Below, one piece after another: positions 12,796-25,066 of a DNA stretch of 64,000 bases. The stretch is taken from assembly GCA_949130495.1 (NCBI GenBank), contig OX422221.1:26485917-26549916 (forward strand), in the 5' to 3' direction. Each line of letters opens with the position of its first letter. Position 1 is the first letter of the stretch. The notes beneath the pieces are model-generated. The model saw nothing but the letters and a program-made list of their open reading frames with translations, was not told the origin of the DNA and searched no databases. The position numbers were made by a program, and so were the translations under genes. Source of the DNA: Sambucus nigra (lineage: Eukaryota > Streptophyta > Magnoliopsida > Dipsacales > Adoxaceae).

Positions 12796-14534
12796 TGATA
12801 AGGACCCAAAAGTGTAAATTTTATAACCCGAATAGATGTATTTTAATATGTGTCTTATGTGCTTAAATGTTTATCTTGTAGGTCAAATGCACGTTGCGGT
12901 CTTCAAATGCGTATTTCAAAGCGATTGTGCAGATTATGGAGCTAATTGCCAATCCTGTAACCCTAGCCTACCCTAACTCATCCCAAGCATGTGTGTGTTT
13001 AGTTTGTGTCTTTTAATATTTTTTAGATATTTAGTTTGTGTCATTTTTATTTTAATGTTTTATTTTAGAATTTCTAGGTTTATTTTCTATTTTTATTTTA
13101 TTAGTGTAAATTTATTTTATTTTGATTTTTCTTAGTTTTTAGTTTTATTAGAATTAGTTTTAGGAGTTTATTTTTAGTTTATTAGATTTTATATTTTTTA
13201 GGACTTTACTTTTCATTTAGATTTTTAGTTTTTATATAAGCTTAGGACTCTCTTACCTCATGTGTACACACCCCATTTCCATGCACACTCAAGCCAATTA
13301 CCAAAAATACCCCTTAGCCCCATGTGTGCCATGCATATACTATAAAAGAAGACTCAAGACCCCATTTCAGGGATCATCATCATGAAATAGAGAAGAGAAT
13401 TCTAGAGAGAGTTAGAGATAGTTTAGTGTAGAAAATAAATTAGGATAAACAACATTTTGTAAATAGTTTTAGTTTTATTTTTTTTTAGAGATTTGTGAGG
13501 AGAAATTTTGTATGAGATTTAATTGAGTGGGTATTATTGCAAACTATTTGGTTGCTCAATTAAGAGGGTTGTATACTTCAAATTAGAGGATTGGAGCCAA
13601 TTAAATTCAAGAGATTAGTTTGATTGTTCTTCTCTAATCTCTTTTATATTAAATGCCTATTGATTATTTGATTATCATGCTTTATATTATGTTAGGATAA
13701 ATCCCCGTTCAAGGGGTGGGGGGAAACCCTTATTTGATGTTATTTTAGTTTAATTAGTTTGATTACTTGAAAATTAACTTTGAATATTAATTTTGATCCC
13801 TCACCCTTAAATTTACGCCTCAAGAGAGGGTAAATGATGTTCGAGAAAAAATCGAAATTCTAGATATAATACCCATTTTAGATTCAAATTAGAGATAGGA
13901 GTTTCTTAAGTGGGGTATTATTACTTGAATTTCAACTCTAAATTTATTTTCTAAGATTTGTGTAAATTTTAATTGATCGATCCTAGTGGGTGATTCATTA
14001 AAAGGAGTGAAGATCTATTTTCTAGAGTTGTGGGGTGTTAAACTTAATTTTCTAAAAGGTTACTATTAAAATTACATTTGCAACGAGAGTTGATTTTAAG
14101 TTTGATATTAATTTGGGAGGATTCAATTAATTAAATTAATTAATTAGAATCGCTAAAAATGGTGGTGTAATCCCACTCCTTGATTGTTCTCACTATTATT
14201 TACCTCACTTTATCTCTTATTTTAGTGTTAGACTTTATTTCTCACTTTTAGTCACTTTCTAGTTACTTGTTTTCATCTCACATTTTAGTTTAGTGTTATC
14301 TTACCCCACCTCACCCAATTGTTTTAATATTGAATAAGCTAAAAAAATTAGAAAAGCAAAATCCCAAAAATAAAATAAAAAGGGAATTACAATTGAGTTT
14401 GTCTTTAGCTTACCCCCTTGATGTGGATTGATACCCTTACTTACCTCTACACTTGAGATTGTTATATTTGTAGGTAATTTGAGGTTTTGACTAACTTGGC
14501 TTTCAACAATGACGCGCAAAAAGAAAAGTTATCA
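12796..14534 (+). mobile_element. G3 Athila/Tat-like 5' LTR
   Basis: Runs from TGATAAGGACCC to AGTTATCA and matches 32377-35003 along its whole length except for about 0.85 kb missing near 13247. The ends form a short inverted repeat, TGATA...TATCA. It is followed by a tRNA-Asp-type primer site, so the element is on the plus strand. A (T)n-rich segment at 13000-13240 is shared with the other LTR. Length 1739 bp against 2627 bp for the 3' LTR. Confidence 0.9.
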
Positions 14535-15135
14535 AATGGTGTCGTTGCCATTCTTAGGAGCGTGAAGCACTCGGAACGATTTCAATTTGTAGTTCATTTA
14601 TTTTCCGCATTATATTATTTTTCATACCATTTTTATATTTTCTAGAAGGCTTGTATTAGGATTTTTATCATTGCTTGTATTGCCGTGCATAGAGACACCT
14701 TTATTTTATTTTTCATTTTAAAAATTGTAATAATCGAAGAAAGCATGATAGGGAAACCGGACAAGGTAGAGAGAGGGCGTCCATTGGCAAGGATTTAGGA
14801 GCCTTTCTAACTTGGGTCGGTAGGACTCCCGGGGATGACTGATATTGGCGTGATCTCCCCCCGATCGACTCAAATTTTTGGCACCCCACGACCTAAAAAT
14901 CGTGGGAGGTACATTTCTAAACCTCGCGCCTCTCCTGTTAGCGAGTCAATTCTTTTGTGTGATCTTGTGTGATTTTATTCTCGCATTTATTTTTTGAATG
15001 GTGTGATGAATTAAATTGCTAATACCTACACCCGGTCACTCACGAGAAGGGATTTCATCACCCGACTCACTCTCTTACCAATTGTGTGCGACCCTAGCCA
15101 TCACTAAATTTAAAATCAATCAACTAGGTAGACCA
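14535..15135 (+). mobile_element. G3 5' leader, left part
   Basis: Untranslated leader between the primer site and the G4 insertion. It holds a perfect 7-bp hairpin at 14885-14906 (CCCACGA, 8-base loop, TCGTGGG). No open frame of note. Confidence 0.7.
14537..14550 (+). other. Primer binding site of G3 (tRNA-Asp type)
   Basis: TGGTGTCGTTGCCA two bases after the LTR. Athila/Tat elements use TGGCGCCGTTGCC, complementary to tRNA-Asp; two transitions separate them. This is the main reason for the Athila/Tat assignment. Confidence 0.75.
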
Positions 15136-18100
15136 TGCGACACCCCGGCTAATTAAATACCTGGTAGCTACTCCTTTATTAAATTAATACAGAATATCAA
15201 GTTGGTTCAGTCTTAGCATCACTGTCGAAAACATTTAATTAATTAAAAGCCACCTAATATTTAAAAATAGAGATGTCAAATTTTATTAATTTAGTTAACA
15301 AAAACTAAAAATTAAATCATTAACCATCAATCGCATAAACAATCTCATATGAATAACCAACCAAATGAAATTAACTGAGTCTGGAGTAAATACTCCAATA
15401 ATAACAATGCCAGAGTAAATAAAGTCCCAATACAAGAGTCTGAATAAATAAACCAATAACCGAAATAATGATAGTCTGTAACTACAACCTCTAAATAAGA
15501 ATGGGCAACATGCCCTAACTGATACAAATCACTCTGAAGGAACCAAAGATAAATATGAAGGCGTCTAATACAAAGATCATGTATCTTCCATAGCAGCTAC
15601 AGCACGTCATCATAATGGAACTCCTATGCTTGGCGTTCCTGTGGTTGGGCACCTAAAAATGTTTTTACAAAACAAAATAGATTTGGAGGAAAACGGGTCA
15701 GAGCCCGAGGTGAAAACAGTTTAAAAGTTTAGCAAGTGTTTAAATTATAATTAAATAACACATATTATAAACACGTTAGTTGCATACTCTCACATGAGTT
15801 TCTTACCTCTCAACTAATATGCATGCCTAACGTATGCCCTTAACCCATCTTAGTTATGTCACTAACTAACTAGTCTGTACCACTCCCTATTTCGCATTCT
15901 ACCATAGGACGTCTACTCTTAAAATACAGATAAGATATGTTTATAACCCATATTCGCATTCATTAAATTAATAATCTCAAGTGTTAATTAAATTCTCATT
16001 CTTAACCCTTTCAAATATCTTAGTTATTCAAATTTACTAAGAAACAATGAACCGGTCACAAGTACATAAGTGTAACACTCTCAGTACATAAATACATATA
16101 TGGCACCCCTAGGCTAAGCTGCGGTGCTTGCATACTCTGCTATCGAAACTCGGTACATCACGTACATAAGGAATACGAGTTTCGAATCTCTCAAGAACCG
16201 TTTCAATAAGAAAAATCACACATATTGGAGGCAAACATATTTCACATACCCATGGGTCACGCACATACCTACGCTCCCATGGTAAGCTGACTTATCAACT
16301 CACAAATAAGTTTTTCACAGTCCTATGTCCTTAAGGTACCAGTCTAAATCCCCCCGAAGGCACATAAGGATAAGAGGGTCCTTTTCCATAAAAAAAAACC
16401 TCTCGTGATAGCAAGTATGGTAGGTATGTCATACACATAAGAAATCCATACGCTAGGCATTCACACAACCTAAGTAATCATATTACAATGTGAGTATTCA
16501 CACATTCCATTTAGTAAGTCCCGTACATAATAAGTTTAACCCGACATCAAACGAAGTACACATTTAACTTGATAATTCTCTCATCGTATCAATTTGAGTA
16601 CCTAAACCTATCCCAAAAGGTTACTAGGTCTCCTATTATTTTCTAGTGTTATCTCGACAATTATAAAATCACTCTACTACTGTTCATACCCCTAAATTTT
16701 CTTTCACTCCACTTTCTGTCCCAAATCGAAAGATCCAAACCGTCCTCACTTGGTAACCGCTCAAAATTATAACGCTCGATCCCATAAGTTATAACATTCT
16801 CCGGGCAATAACTAAGTCCTTACTGACCTTAACTAAGTCCCACAATATCAAATTTATCACCCTAAGAATTATCCTCGGCCTTGAAATTTCCATTTACCCT
16901 CAAATGAAAATAATTCCCCAAAATCCGAAGGGGTCGATCGATCGAAGAAAGGGATCGGTCGATCTATCGCCGATCGATCGACATTCTTAAGTCGATCGAT
17001 CGATCAAGCAGGTATCAACCCAGATTTCTTAAACAGTTACGGGTTTCATCCTTTTTTCACCTCTAAATCTTCCTTAAAACGTCCCAAACTCCCAAGGAAG
17101 GTCACTGATGATGTGTACCAAAATGTTTGCATCATTTCCAACGTTTTATAATCATCAAATCAAAATGGAACATCAAATCCTTGGATCAATTTACCAAATT
17201 TACATATAGAAACCCTAATTCTTTTATTTCTTCAAGAATACTATATCAATCAATACAATTTCATAATTTTCAACCCCTAAATCATAATTTCGCGGATGCT
17301 AATATCTCTAACAATAAACTACATTCAAGACCTACCCAGATTATGATTTACTTTCTTCAAATCCATTCAATTTTCATTATTTAAGGTTATTCTTCAATTC
17401 CAACCTAACATGAATGATTTATGCGCTAAATTATTGCAAGTTAAATCACTTGCCTGGGAATGAATATTCTTATCCGATGAAGTAGATGGCATAGAATTGC
17501 TCCTCTCATTCCGATCTATTTGATGGTGGTGACGATGGTGCAAAAACTCCAAAGATGGTGGGTCTCCTTTGGTAACTTCCTCCACTTCATCTCTAATGGT
17601 TGTCTGTGAGACTTGGTGATGGAAAACCCTAAGGATCTAACCTAATGGTTGATAATAACTATCTAAAATTTGTGGCTCACTATTCACCCAAAAATAGGAA
17701 TGACTAAAATACCCTCCCGGGTTGCCGGTTAGGCCTAAAAATGCTCTGGGACCCAAACTAAACCCCCGGCTAGTGTTTTCTGACTATTTAGATCCTTTTG
17801 GACACGTTGGCGCACTCAAAATGCTCATACGGGTTACATAAAAATAAAATACTTTTAAATCCATTAAATTGGGTCTGACATGACTGACACGCGCGTCCCA
17901 ACTAAATTACAAAAACTGTCGTATTTTTAACCCACGACAATTTTAATGAATTCCATAATCACATATTACCATAATCACTCAGTAATATTCAACAACATAA
18001 TAATAATCAAATACTAACTCTCGTCTCACTAGCATTTAAATCCGGATTAATTTCTAATTAATTATCCCAAATTAATTTTAATAAATCTCATAATTCAAGG

Positions 18101-18155
18101 CAATTTAATTTATTAAATCAGATAATTAAAAGCCATAAAAATACGGGGTATTACA
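15136..18155 (-). mobile_element. G4 gypsy-like 3' LTR
   Basis: Pairs with 25067-28030. Plus-strand ends are TGCGACACCCCG (TGTGACACC with one change) and GGGGTATTACA. It is 3020 bp long, and the polypurine tract follows on the right, so this is the 3' LTR of a minus-strand element. It contains a GATCGATC palindrome cluster (16931-17010). The sequence matches, in reverse complement, the LTRs of G6, so G4 and G6 are one family or close relatives. Confidence 0.92.
16931..17010. repeat. GATCGATC palindrome cluster in G4 3' LTR
   Basis: Four runs of overlapping TCGATCGA / CGATCG palindromes separated by short spacers. The 5' LTR of the same element keeps only two runs (26861-26909). Confidence 0.9.
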
Positions 18156-18167
18156 TACTTCCCCCTA
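18156..18167 (-). other. Polypurine tract of G4
   Basis: On the minus strand TAGGGGGAAGTA directly precedes the LTR start TGTAATACC; this is where plus-strand DNA synthesis is primed. Confidence 0.85.
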
Positions 18168-20185
18168 ATAACAGAATTTCATCCCGAAATTCGGAAAATA
18201 GGCATATAAAAAACAATTGTAATCCTCCAGTACTCAAAGTAAAATACAAAGAAAGGCTCAATCACTACAGCCCTCGCTTCACAACAAGCTTGTTGAACAC
18301 TCTTGACACTTTCTCGGTTATAGGGTTATACCTTAATAAATGCACCTCATTTTGCACTCTTATTGACCAACATTCGAATAAAAATAGCCTATACATCATT
18401 GGCCGCATTATCTTAATATTATTGTGAGTCCGCACATCACTACGTATAAACCCACACGTTTATCTAGACACAAAACTCCCATCCTGGGAGAAATCATAGA
18501 TTATCTGACTGCTCTTGACCGTTCTTTGTATCTCTATTCCCGGCGTTGTGAATTTTACACAAGGAAAAAACTACTCACGACAGTTGGTGGTTATCCCATT
18601 TTAGTCATCGGACTCTAACTCCCGACTGATCTAAAACTCTGATAATCCGCTCACCTCTAAACATCCAGAGAAATAATGATAAGCTTTATCCATACAAAAC
18701 TTCAGTAAGAACCTTGTCCATTATGAATAGATACGGGTGCTTTCACCCAACTGTACCATTAGGTAATATCTTCTCCCCATTATCACAATATACCTCACTT
18801 ACTAGCTATACCCGTTTTGAAAATAAAATGATCGAAATGAATCCAAAATTTCTTTCATACAGTTCTACCAGTCGTCAATCACCTTTCACCTATTCTTCGT
18901 GCTACAGGTGATACAACTTTCTCAAAATAAAATTATTCCCACTACTTCCTTCTACCCCATATTGAAGGTGGGTTTCAGGTATCTCATCCTAGTTCTGAAT
19001 AATACTACGTAGGACTACGTACCGGAGTGTTCACTATCTAATAGTGTAAATCACCCAAGGATATAACAATTCCTCTCCTTCTGGACAACCTGTCCCACAT
19101 ATTCGAAGGAAATCGTTACTTTTCTATAAGTTGGTAATCTCCTCAAGGAAATTTTCCAACTTGACTCTTCCATCACTGGAATCGTCGGCTTGATACAAAA
19201 TTATCTCATTGATCATCTTACCCCAACCGATCTACTATTTACTATAACCCTTTCAATGCCGACTTTCACGTATACTTCTTCCCGTTAAGTGATACTCACT
19301 AACCCTCTTCTCCTCTCGGAGTATACCAAAAATTAATACTCATACACCTTTCACCATGTTGTGCACATCTGCACTCTAATACCTTATCAACATCCTTACT
19401 CTATTTACGCGTAAGCTACTCCTAACATTCGATTGGGTGGAACTTTGCTCCAAATTGTCCATAATAGTTAACTATTTGCCTTCTCAAAAGACACTCCCTT
19501 TTTAAATGGCTTCCCACTACCTTTCAACTAATTTTGGGTGTGTTATTCTGATTGCACAAGAATCAATAGATTGTCGTTCTTCTCACGACGCTTAATCAAC
19601 TCAACCACTTCCATTTTGTCATATTAGTCTCATAAATAATAATTTCACCCGTCTATTTACCTTCTTTCGATGATTAACACATAAGCAAACCAGGGTGTTT
19701 ACACCCCTTATAGCCCATTCATATGGGTTTAAACATCATATATGCTCCATACGTACTCCAAACTCTTTATTTCCCCTACATTTGTAACGTGTCTATACCA
19801 CTTGGGCGTTCTCAATCACCCCCGAATTTGAAATCCTAAATCCTCCTTAACCTCAGTGCATCCTTTAATCCGCCGAAATAAAAACCTAAATTTTTTCCAT
19901 ACTTCCTCACCACACCACTGGCTCTACTGGCCTTATATTGTAATACTCTTTAACTTCCAGTTATAACTACATACTTCCATAATGATTGAGGTATCCAAAT
20001 CATGAACGAATGGCCACACATCTCCTTACTACCAACCTCACGCTAAGTTTCATGCGTGGAGTGTCTCACAAAGCGAAATCCAAACAAGTAACCCCCCCGA
20101 TACACTACTTCCTAGCATTATCGGTCATCAAAATCTGTTAGGCCCTCAGTCCATAACATGTACCCCTATATTCTCATCTCATGAT
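18156..20185 (-). mobile_element. G4 internal region, 3' part (no coding seen)
   Basis: Internal region between the 3' LTR and the LINE. Next to the LTR it keeps the 'aatttcgggatgaaattc' type run seen before the 3' LTR of G6. I find no integrase, chromodomain or reverse transcriptase motif in any frame. The plus-strand open frames at 18424 and 18714 are short, antisense and unrecognised. Confidence 0.7.
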
Positions 20186-20201
20186 AACAAAGTTACACCT
20201 C
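20186..20201. repeat. TSD of the RTE LINE, left copy
   Basis: AACAAAGTTACACCTC, 16 bp, identical to 23168-23183. Long TSDs of this kind follow target-primed reverse transcription. Confidence 0.95.
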
Positions 20202-20220
20202 AACTTAACTCAACTCAATA
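20202..20220 (-). repeat. Pentamer 3' tail of the LINE
   Basis: On the minus strand the element ends in TTGAGTTGAGTTAAGTTG. RTE elements end in short tandem repeats instead of a long poly(A). Confidence 0.8.
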
Positions 20221-20229
20221 AAGCCTTTT

Positions 20230-21670
20230 CCCAATTATTTGGGGTCGGCTACATGAATCATATTTTCCCATTCCATTCTATCTAGTGCAATATCTTCGGT
20301 TAAACCACATGTCATCATGTCCTTTTTTATAATATCCCACCAAGTCAATTAGTTTTACCTCTACCCCTTGTGTTACCATCAATACTAACTAAATCACTCT
20401 TCCTTACAGGAGCATCCGTTGGTCTACGCTTGACGTGTCCAAACCATCTAAGTCAATTTTCTCTGAATTTATCTTCTATCAGAGATACTTTTATCATTTC
20501 ACGAATTTGTACATTTTTAATTTTATCCTTTCGAGTTTTACCACAAATCCATCTTAGCATTCGCATCTCCGCCACACTCATTTTCTGCACATTTTGTTTC
20601 TTCGTTGCCCAACACTCTGTCCCATATAACATGGAGGGTCTAATAGGCATCCTATAAAATTTACCTTTTAACTTCAAAGGTATACGCCTATCACACAAAA
20701 TGCCGATAGCACTTCTCCACTTAAACCAACGTGCTCTAATCCTATGAGTAACATCATCACTAATATCTCCATCTTTTTGAATAATCGATCCTAAATAACA
20801 AAAATGATCATTTCTAGTTATCTCTTGACCCTCCAATTTCACCACATCTCCATTTTTCCTCCTATTACTACTAAAATTGCACTCCACATATTCTGTTTTA
20901 GTTCTGCTTATTTTAAATCCTCTTGTTTCTAAAGTTTCTCTCCATAATTCCAACCTAGCATTAATCCCCGTCTTAGTCTCATCCACTAAAACAATATCAT
21001 CTGTAAATAGCATACACCATGGCACCTCATCTTGTATTTGTCCAGTCAACTCATCCATAATAAGAGCAAAGAGATAAGGACTTAATGCTGAACCTTGGTG
21101 TAGATCTACCGTAATTGAAAATTCACTACTTTCTCCGGCTAATGTTCTTACTGTAGTCACCGCAGCATCATACATATCCTTTATCACAATAATATATCTG
21201 CGAGTCACTTCTCTTTTATGTAGAACCCACCATATTATATCCCTGGGTATCCTATCATACGTCTTTTCCAAATCTATAAAAATCATATGAAGATCCTTAT
21301 TTTTCTCCCTATACCTCTCCATTAATCTCCTCAATAAATAGATTGCTTCCATTGTTGACCTCTCAGGCATAAACCCAAATTCATTCTCTGATACTGTTGT
21401 CTTTAATCTCAATCTATATTCAACCACTCTCTCCCAAAGTTTCATTGCATGACTCATTAACTTAATACCACGATAATTTGAACAACTTTGTATGTCCCCT
21501 TTATTTTTATAAATAGGTACTAAAACACTTTTTCTCCATTCATCGGTCATCCTATTAGTCATTAAAATTCTATTGAATAATTTTTTAAGCCATGAATATC
21601 CATCCTCCCCTAAACACTTCCAAACCTCAATTAGGATACCATCTGGTCTTAAAGCCTTCCCTGTTTTCAT
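20230..21670 (-). pseudogene. LINE reverse transcriptase and C-terminal region
   Basis: The 405-codon open frame (20453-21670) has the RT motifs of RTE elements. NYRGIKLM and FMPERSTMEAI (residues about 65-110) come first, then FIDLEKTYDRIPRD (131-144) with the first catalytic Asp. HQGSALSPYLF (191-201) follows, and the catalytic box FTDD (222-225), where the family usually has FADD. The enzyme copies element RNA at a nicked chromosomal site. Beyond the frame's stop, the 'LRWFGHVKRRPTDAP' type C-terminal motif is readable (about 20380-20450) with stops below it. Upstream, stops and a frameshift separate it from the endonuclease part. Confidence 0.88.
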
Positions 21671-21830
21671 TTTTCTAGAGCAATCCTGACCTTTGTTGTC
21701 CTAATTCTGCGAAAAAATATATTTTCTCGAGTCTCCCTAAGTTCCTTTATATCTAATTTACCCCCATTATCTCCATTTAATAACCTCTCAAAGTAGTTTT
21801 ACCGTCTTTCTAGAAATTTATCATCTTTGA

Positions 21831-22322
21831 CTAGGACTCTCGAATCATCACTTTTAATACACTTAACGTTATAAAATCTTTTGTTTTCCTATCCCTAAAT
21901 TTAGCAAGCTTGTAAATACTTTTTTCCCCTTCTTGTGTGCCTAATTTTGTATAAAGATCATCATACGCTTTTAACTTAGCGTCTCTTACCACTTTCTTAA
22001 CTTCCTTCTTAGGCCATTTATATTTCTCAAAATTTTCTTCATTTCTATTTGGTTGCCATGTTTTAAAGCACTCCCTTTTAATTTTTACTATATTTTGTAC
22101 TTCTTCATTCCACCACCAAGTTTCTTTAGACTGTGGACCCTTGCCTTTTGATTTTCCAAGAATTTCTTTTGATATTCTCCTAATGCATGTGGCCATATTA
22201 TTCCACATTATGTTAGTCTCTTCTTCAGTATTCCATGTTGCTTCATTTAATAATTTATCTTTAAATAGTTCTAATTTCTCTCCTTTTAAGTTCCACCGCC
22301 TAGTTCGTGGGTTAATCTTCAC
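21831..22322 (-). pseudogene. LINE linker between endonuclease and RT
   Basis: 163 codons, rich in Lys/Glu/Trp, with the KETWWWNEEV motif seen between endonuclease and RT in RTE proteins. Bounded by stops on both sides, so the once continuous reading frame is broken. Confidence 0.8.
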
Positions 22323-22329
22323 TTTTCAC

Positions 22330-23167
22330 ACTCATGATTGATTTTTAATATCTATATATCCAACACCATTATCCTATGTTGTGAGGTTGAGAGCTCACCC
22401 AGGATAACCTTACAATCTTTACATGTTAATCAGTCTCCTTTTCTAGTAATAAAAAATCCATTTGGCTCTTATGCGTTCCACTTTTATAAGTTATTAAGTG
22501 TTCAAGCATCTTTTTAAAACATATATTTACTAATACAAAATCATAAGCCATCACAAAATCTAAGATAGACTCTCACCCATTGTTCCTATCTCCAAAACCA
22601 TATCCTCCATGCACTATCTCATATCCTACACGATCTTCTCCTACATGGCCATTAAAATCTCCCCCTATATAGATTTTCTCACCTACGGATATTTCTTGAA
22701 TTAGTTGATCCATTTGTTCCCAAAATTGTACTTTAGTTTGCTCATCTAATCCTACTTGAGGTGCATAAGCACTAACAATATTAATTATGTTTTCACCTAA
22801 TACTAATTTTACAAGTATAAGTCTATCACCTTTCCTAATAACGGTTACGATATCGTACTTAAAGTTCTTATCTACTATTATTCCAATTCCATTTTTATTT
22901 CTATATTTTCCTGTATAATAAAATTTAAATCCTATATTTTCTATTTCTCTAGCTTTCTCACCGACCCATTTAGTTTCTGGTAAACAACTTATGTTAACTT
23001 TTCTTCTTATCATGGTATCTACCAACTCCATCCCTTTTCCTGTCATAGTCCCTATGTTCCAAGTCGCTAACCTAAGTCTAGTATCCTGGACTAGCTTCTT
23101 TACCCGTACACGTCCAGCTTGTTGCAGGAACCCTTGCGTATTTATCATCGCATCCGAGCGACGATGC
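22330..23167 (-). pseudogene. LINE AP-endonuclease domain
   Basis: Apurinic/apyrimidinic-type endonuclease of a non-LTR element, which nicks target DNA to prime insertion. In order: LATWNIGTMTGK, LPETKW (the metal-binding Glu region, usually QETKW), NIVSAYAPQ, and IYIGGDFNGHVG. A stop at 22573-22575 cuts it before the C-terminal part; 'ILDFVMAYDFVLVN' is readable beyond that stop. An open frame extends upstream to 23202, but the first 12 or so codons belong to flanking G4 sequence, as the TSD shows. Confidence 0.87.
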
Positions 23168-23183
23168 AACAAAGTTACACCTC
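23168..23183. repeat. TSD of the RTE LINE, right copy
   Basis: AACAAAGTTACACCTC; exact copy of 20186-20201. Confidence 0.95.
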
Positions 23184-25066
23184 CTTTCCCAAAATTCTTC
23201 AACGAGGAACTTCTTTCGAAAGAAACTGTCTCTTAACATTGATGGTAATCACATGCCATAAACATCATGCAAATATAATCGGGGTTCTCAAAATCTCGGC
23301 CCCAGACATACAACCATGAGTATTAACTACCACGTCTCTAAAAGGTGATATAACAATGCACTCTTCCTATTACTACATCCTGAGCATTAATTATAATAAT
23401 CCGCTAAATCTTTCCGCGGAACAATAAACTAAATATACTCCGAATCATATTAATTAAATCCCTACACATACTGTGATCAATCATCTGATACCTTTATACC
23501 TTTCAAAATTTCGATGATATATATATATATATATACACATATATATAAATATATAAACACGAGACCGACCCTCTCGTAAATTGGGTCTCACTAGAACAAA
23601 ACATCCTACACCAAGGTAGTAATCCTGATAGACTTGTAATAACTGCACACTATTGGTCTAACCATTATTATAAAACCACAATCAGGATAATATCATACTC
23701 GTATAACACATCCCTAAAATGAGAAGTTTCAATAAATTATATACCGCTATCAATATATGCATTCATCCTCCACGAATAACACTAAAGGTAACCCCATCAT
23801 ACTAAGGAGAAATATTCACATAAATAATAACATTGCCGAGATACTCACTAAGCTCGGCTCTCTAGTGAAAAATAGCAACAATAATAAATGTAATAACTCG
23901 TTACTGACACATACAACACGCATCATCATCTAAGGATATAACTCACACTTATACCTCACCAATCGCCCTGGCTGCTCAAATGGTTCCTGGACTTAACACA
24001 CCTACGAACTGAAAATTTCAATAACTATTACCCTTGCTAGGCAATATACCCTTATCCCTATACTTTCTTCGGGAAACATTTATAACTCACGGGTCTCGTT
24101 CCCCACAAAATACCACTACATACACTCCACTTATCTCCGGTCACATTGACCATGTTAGGGTTTTCTTAACCTCGGTCGTTGGTAGTCTCGACTCTGATGA
24201 CTATCTTTGTTGTTCCTTTAGCTTTGATGGCCCTAAGGAACTCGCTACTGATTTCAACATCTTTTACTGAAATCTCCATCGCTTGGTAACAATTCAGCTA
24301 TCCGAATCATTTTAATGGGTTCCCTGATGGGTCTCCCCCTTGTGGTAATTCTTAAACACCCTTTTTTCCCAAGTCTTACTCTATCTAACTTCTTCAATTA
24401 TTGTAGCTACCCTCATAAGGAAGGTCTTACCTCCATATTAACAAAACGCATCATAGTTACCATATGCATTGACCGTCCAAGCAAAATTCCCTAGAGGTGC
24501 TAACAATTCTTCTTGTACACAAATTCTCCCTTTTAATGTCCTATTATCCATTTAACCTACTTCATCCGGTGTAAGGTTCGCTAACTATTTACGTGAGTTG
24601 GTTAGTACACGTCATCTCCGCATTTCTAGTATTTCCACTGCTGGTTCTTTTAAATGTTTTTCCTAACTCTTTCTCTCCCATTCCAACCTTACTGGTTGAG
24701 TCTTATTTGACCTCACTTTCTACTATAGTTGTGCCTGGAAGTCACAAGTCACGCCTTAGCTGTCTATACCGTCCTGGACTTCCGTGCCATAATATGGGTG
24801 ACTTCAACTATGGTCATCCTTCTTTAGTAACTCAAATAACCTCAACTGATCTTTGCCTCCTGCTGACTGCCCAGCTGTCTTCGCCACGAACACACCCGAA
24901 TGAAAATAAGATCCACTATCACATATATCATAGCAAGAGAATGAAATCTCACCAAATAAATCAACAATCCTAAACAGAGGGCTCTATATCGAAGAAAGCT
25001 ATGCTTGAAACATAATAAGCTGCACAGATCCTAAAAGACACTAGAACCTGATGCTCCGATACCACC
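23184..25066 (-). mobile_element. G4 internal region, 5' part (no coding seen)
   Basis: Internal sequence between the LINE and the primer site. A short (TA)n tract lies at about 23518-23548. The last 100 bases align by eye with G1 (1300-1403). No Gag motif is found on the minus strand, although G6, whose LTRs are related, has a Gag at this position. The plus-strand frames at 24034 and 24593 are antisense and unrecognised. Confidence 0.7.
25053..25064 (-). other. Primer binding site of G4 (tRNA-iMet type)
   Basis: The reverse complement is TGGTATCGGAGC, one mismatch from the initiator tRNA-Met site; two bases separate it from the LTR end. Confidence 0.85.

Larger units (their letters stand above)
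20202..23167 (-). mobile_element. RTE-type LINE inserted in G4
   Basis: A 2966-bp non-LTR retrotransposon on the minus strand: an AP-endonuclease domain (about 22573-23167), a linker (21831-22322), a reverse transcriptase (20453-21670), then a short C-terminal region and a 3' end of TTGAG/TTAAG pentamer repeats (20202-20220). The order, the short 3' region and the pentamer tail fit the RTE clade. A 16-bp TSD fixes both ends. The first codons after the 5' end already read MINTQGFLQQ just upstream of the endonuclease, so the copy is nearly full length or slightly 5'-truncated. Confidence 0.93.

Noticed and set aside
15131..15135. 5-bp TSD for G4
   Set aside because: GACCA on the left and TCCCA on the right share only three of five bases, so I do not claim a duplication.
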